A stretch of DNA of 7,481 nt from Actinomycetes bacterium (GTDB taxonomy: Bacteria > Actinomycetota > Acidimicrobiia > Acidimicrobiales > SZUA-35): assembly GCA_024227975.1 (NCBI GenBank), contig JAAETV010000054.1, positions 1-7,481 of the forward strand, written 5' to 3'. The position numbers and the translations under genes are program-made. The notes under the pieces are model-generated. The model had not been told where the DNA came from. It did no database searches and saw only the letters and a program-made list of their open reading frames with translations. Below are positions 5,493 to 7,481 of this stretch, piece by piece. The stretch's first letter is position 1, and each line of letters begins with the position of its first letter.

Positions 5493-7118
5493 ATGTCGGA
5501 TGGATCAGGTGACACGACGACCGCAGCGGACCCGACTGCGCCAACGCCAGAGGTGGATCAGAGGGCAGAGCCCGATGACACCAATACCGCTCGGGCCAAG
5601 CGGGCTGAACAGATCCGAACCGAGATGGGAGGGGCGGCCAAGGTCGCAGGCCTCCACGCTGATGGTCAGAAAACGATTCGGGACCATATCGACAGCTTCC
5701 TCGATCCCGACACCTTCCGTGAGATTGGTACCTTCTCCCGTTCCATGCGCCACGACGACCGGGCCTCGACCCCGGGTGACGGCAAGATCGGGGGCCATGG
5801 TCTGGCCGATGGCCGACCGGTGGCCGTGTTCGGCGATGACATCACGGTCAAGCGGGGATCGAGCTCCATCGTTGGTGGCCGCAAGGAGCAACGCCTCTAC
5901 GACCGGGCCATGGCCATGGGCACCCCGGTCGTCCACTTCGGTCAGACGGGGGGTGGCCGCATCCCCGACCTGATCGGCTCTGAGGGGATTTCCGAAGCGG
6001 GCGAATTGTTCACCATGGCCCGCCGTCGCCACGAGATACCCATGGCCACCGCCATCGTTGGCCACTCGTTTGGTGGCTCCTCGTTCTTGTCGGCCCTGTC
6101 AGATTTCGTGGTCATGACCCGGGGTTCGACCCTGGCCGTCACCTCCCCCAAGGTGTTCGAGATCGCAACCGGGGAGGTGATCTCGTTCGAAGACGTTGGC
6201 GGGGTCGACGTCCACGCTCGCACCACGGGCCAGATCGACCTCGGCGTCGAAACTGACACCGAGGCCTACGCTGCTATCCGCCGCTGGCTGAGCTACCTCC
6301 CGTCGAACATCCACCAGCGCGCCCCCCGGGCGGCCCCGGCCGGCGACATTGGCCCCGACCCCGGCCTTGTCGACCTGGTCCCGGCCCGCCGCACCAGGGG
6401 CTATGACATGCGTCGGGTGGTGGCCCGGATCTGTGACGACGACTCGGTGTTCGAGCTCCAACCCAACTACGCCCGCAGCGTGACCACGGGTATGGCCCGC
6501 CTCGATGGCTGGTCGGTTGGCTTCATCGCCAACAACCCCATGTTCAACGCCGGTGTTCTCGACCCCCAGGCCTGCCACAAGATCATCCGTCTCACCACCG
6601 TGTGCGACTCGTTCAACATCCCCATCATCTGGCTGGTCGATGTGCCGGGGTTCATGGTTGGCAAGCGGGTCGAGCACGATCTCATGCTCCACTGGGGGAT
6701 GAAGATGATGCAGGCCCTCCAGCTGGCCTCGACCCCGACTCTCACCGTGTGCCTGCGCAAGGCCTTCGGGCTGGCGTGGCAGGCCATGAACGGGGCCGGC
6801 ATGGTCAACAAGGGCCTCTATGCCTGGCCCGGATCTGAGATCGGGTTCATGGATCCCGACGTCGGTGTCAATGTGGCCTATGGGACCAAGCTCGACCAGA
6901 TCACCGACCCCGAGGAGAGGGAAGCGGAGCGAGCCCGGCTGGTGGCCGAGGTCGGCGAGGCCACTTCCCCCTACGAGGCGGCCGGCACCATGAAGATCGA
7001 CGAGATCATCGACCCGGCCGACACCCGTCGGATCCTGGCCGATGACCTGGCCATGCTGGCCAATCGTCCCCTTCCCCCACCCGAAGCCCGTGTCCTCGCT
7101 TCGTGGCCCACCTGCTGA
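5493..7118 (+). CDS. Acyl-CoA carboxylase carboxyltransferase (beta) subunit, divergent
   Basis: This 541-residue protein has the two crotonase-like halves of biotin-dependent acyl-CoA carboxyltransferases, which move CO2 from carboxybiotin to an acyl-CoA. An acidic, disordered-looking tail (about 1-35) precedes the core. The N half has ARAKRAEQIR, FREIGTFSRS, DGKIGGHGLADGRPVAVF, GRKEQRLYDRAM and PVVHFGQTGGGRIPD. The first oxyanion-hole region is GHSFGGSSFLSALSDFV (Gly194-Gly195). The C half has ELQPNYARSVTTGMARLDG, GFIANNPMFNAGVLDPQA, NIPIIWLVDVPGFMVG and RKAFGLAWQAM (422-432). Propionyl-CoA carboxylases usually have RKAxGGAYxVMGSK at the last site, so Leu427 replaces a conserved Gly and Gln430 sits at the substrate-selecting position. 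Length is close to the usual 510-540. No biotin carboxylase subunit is in the window. The epimerase-like and 2-oxoacid dehydrogenase neighbours suggest branched-chain or propionyl-type substrates, but the substrate is not determined. Confidence 0.92.
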   Translation: MSDGSGDTTTAADPTAPTPEVDQRAEPDDTNTARAKRAEQIRTEMGGAAKVAGLHADGQKTIRDHIDSFLDPDTFREIGTFSRSMRHDDRASTPGDGKIGGHGLADGRPVAVFGDDITVKRGSSSIVGGRKEQRLYDRAMAMGTPVVHFGQTGGGRIPDLIGSEGISEAGELFTMARRRHEIPMATAIVGHSFGGSSFLSALSDFVVMTRGSTLAVTSPKVFEIATGEVISFEDVGGVDVHARTTGQIDLGVETDTEAYAAIRRWLSYLPSNIHQRAPRAAPAGDIGPDPGLVDLVPARRTRGYDMRRVVARICDDDSVFELQPNYARSVTTGMARLDGWSVGFIANNPMFNAGVLDPQACHKIIRLTTVCDSFNIPIIWLVDVPGFMVGKRVEHDLMLHWGMKMMQALQLASTPTLTVCLRKAFGLAWQAMNGAGMVNKGLYAWPGSEIGFMDPDVGVNVAYGTKLDQITDPEEREAERARLVAEVGEATSPYEAAGTMKIDEIIDPADTRRILADDLAMLANRPLPPPEARVLASWPTC

Positions 7119-7122
7119 TTGG

Positions 7123-7147
7123 CTACCGGCCCGTTGACGGCCCGTAG
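7123..7147 (+). terminator. Imperfect hairpin after the carboxylase gene
   Basis: CTAC (7123-7126) pairs with GTAG (7144-7147). After a C:C mismatch, GGCC (7128-7131) pairs with GGCC (7139-7142) around a 7-base loop. It begins 5 bases after the stop codon. It also contains the direct repeat CGGCCCGT at 7127-7134 and 7138-7145. No U-tract follows, so termination is only suggested. Confidence 0.35.
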
Positions 7148-7186
7148 AGCCAGCCGAACAGTTCCAACGCCTCGGGTTGGGGTAGC

Positions 7187-7202
7187 GGCGAGACGGCTCG
7201 CC
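7187..7202. promoter_or_regulatory. Inverted repeat upstream of the E1-alpha gene, candidate operator
   Basis: GGCGAG (7187-7192) and CTCGCC (7197-7202) form a perfect inverted repeat with a 4-base spacer. It lies just upstream of the TATGAT -10 box and covers the -35 region. A second, weaker inverted repeat, CCAAC (7164-7168) with GTTGG (7176-7180), lies upstream. The position suits a repressor or activator site; the protein that would bind is unknown. Confidence 0.35.
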
Positions 7203-7208
7203 TTGGCC

Positions 7209-7214
7209 TATGAT
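7209..7214 (+). promoter_or_regulatory. Putative leaderless -10 box of the E1-alpha gene
   Basis: TATGAT is close to the consensus TATAAT (5 of 6) and lies 7 bases before ATG 7222, with no Shine-Dalgarno site between. It is the best -10 match in the window and supports the first of three closely spaced in-frame ATG codons (7222, 7231, 7240) as the start. Confidence 0.55.
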
Positions 7215-7221
7215 TGGGCCG

Positions 7222-7481
7222 ATGGCTCAGATGAGGCAGATGAGGCTGACGGTCCCCGAACCACCGGCCCGGCCAGGGGAGGAGCCCGACTTCTCGCACG
7301 TGCCGATCCCTCCCGCTGGTACGGTGCCCAAGCTCCCCATCGACGCGCCCCCTGAGGCCACCCACCCCCTCACCACCACCATCATCCGGGTCCTCGACGA
7401 CGAGGGCACTCCGGTCGGGGAGTGGGTCCCTGAGCTGGCTGACGAGATCAAGATCCGAGCCTTACGTCACCTGATCGAGAC
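7222..7481 (+). CDS. bkdA: 2-oxoisovalerate dehydrogenase E1 alpha subunit, N-terminal part (3' truncated by window)
   Basis: 86 codons run open to the window end, so the catalytic core is outside. The N-terminus matches remembered proteobacterial BkdA1 proteins segment by segment: MRLTVPEPPARPGEEPDFSH, then PKLPIDAPPEA, then IIRVLDDEGTPVGEWVPEL, then an IRALRHLIET helix that leads into the thiamine-diphosphate domain. BkdA1-type E1 alpha pairs with E1 beta to decarboxylate the 2-oxoacids of valine, leucine and isoleucine and pass the acyl group to the lipoyl E2. The upstream carboxylase and epimerase-like genes fit the later propionyl-CoA steps of valine and isoleucine breakdown. Start ATG 7222 is chosen from the TATGAT box; ATG 7240 (residue 7) aligns with the conserved start and remains possible. 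The thiamine-binding motif is not in the window, so a close relative such as pyruvate dehydrogenase E1 alpha is not fully excluded. Confidence 0.83.
   Translation, partial: MAQMRQMRLTVPEPPARPGEEPDFSHVPIPPAGTVPKLPIDAPPEATHPLTTTIIRVLDDEGTPVGEWVPELADEIKIRALRHLIE

Noticed and set aside
4807..5544. Minus-strand open frame (245 codons) across the VOC gene
   Set aside because: It runs through two intergenic hairpins and opposite a gene with clear VOC motifs. Its translation has no recognisable domain.
5505..6065. Minus-strand open frame (186 codons) opposite the carboxyltransferase start
   Set aside because: It is a shadow of a strongly conserved gene on the other strand, with no family motif of its own.
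7119..7355. Plus-strand open frame of 78 codons after the carboxyltransferase
   Set aside because: It is in a different frame from the E1-alpha start and overlaps it. Its Arg/Ala-rich translation shows no motif, while the other frame matches BkdA1 N-termini.
1..7481. Mobile elements, CRISPR arrays, tRNA, rRNA or riboswitches
   Set aside because: I saw no transposase or integrase motifs, no terminal repeats, no regularly spaced repeats, no tRNA-like cloverleaf and no conserved riboswitch core by eye. A covariance-model scan would be needed to exclude small RNAs.

Overview
This is a G+C-rich window that reads as ordinary chromosome of a high-GC actinobacterium. The clues are an F420-type luciferase-like oxidoreductase, strong G/C preference at third codon positions, and genes that seem to start directly at the transcription start, with a TAnnnT-like -10 box about 6-7 bases before the start codon and no Shine-Dalgarno site. 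The protein style and leaderless starts would suit Acidimicrobiia or relatives, but that placement is inference. There is no sign of phage, transposon, CRISPR array, tRNA or rRNA.

Layout. Positions 1-522 hold the 3' part of a luciferase-like (LLM) oxidoreductase on the + strand. It converges on a metallo-beta-lactamase-fold hydrolase on the - strand (568-1428). A GC-rich hairpin lies between the two stops. A short divergent region (1429-1532) separates the hydrolase from a + strand signalling operon: an OmpR/PhoB-type response regulator (1533-2303), a HAMP histidine kinase (2300-3310, overlapping the regulator by ATGA) and a large multi-pass DUF4173-type membrane protein (3367-4932).

The right half is metabolic: a VOC-fold protein related to methylmalonyl-CoA epimerase (4966-5424), a divergent acyl-CoA carboxylase carboxyltransferase (beta) subunit (5493-7118), and the N-terminal 86 codons of a 2-oxoisovalerate (branched-chain 2-oxoacid) dehydrogenase E1 alpha subunit (7222 to the window end). 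Together these suggest oxidation of branched-chain amino acids through acyl-CoA and propionyl/methylmalonyl-CoA intermediates. Each gene appears to have its own leaderless promoter rather than sharing one operon promoter.

I see no clearly new defence or mobile system. The points most worth a second look are: the kinase with almost no extracytoplasmic loop coupled to the DUF4173 membrane protein; the carboxyltransferase with unusual residues where the second oxyanion hole and the substrate-selecting position should be; the epimerase-like protein with Glu in place of a metal-binding His; the repeated leaderless promoter geometry; and GC-rich hairpins without U-tracts at nearly every gene boundary.
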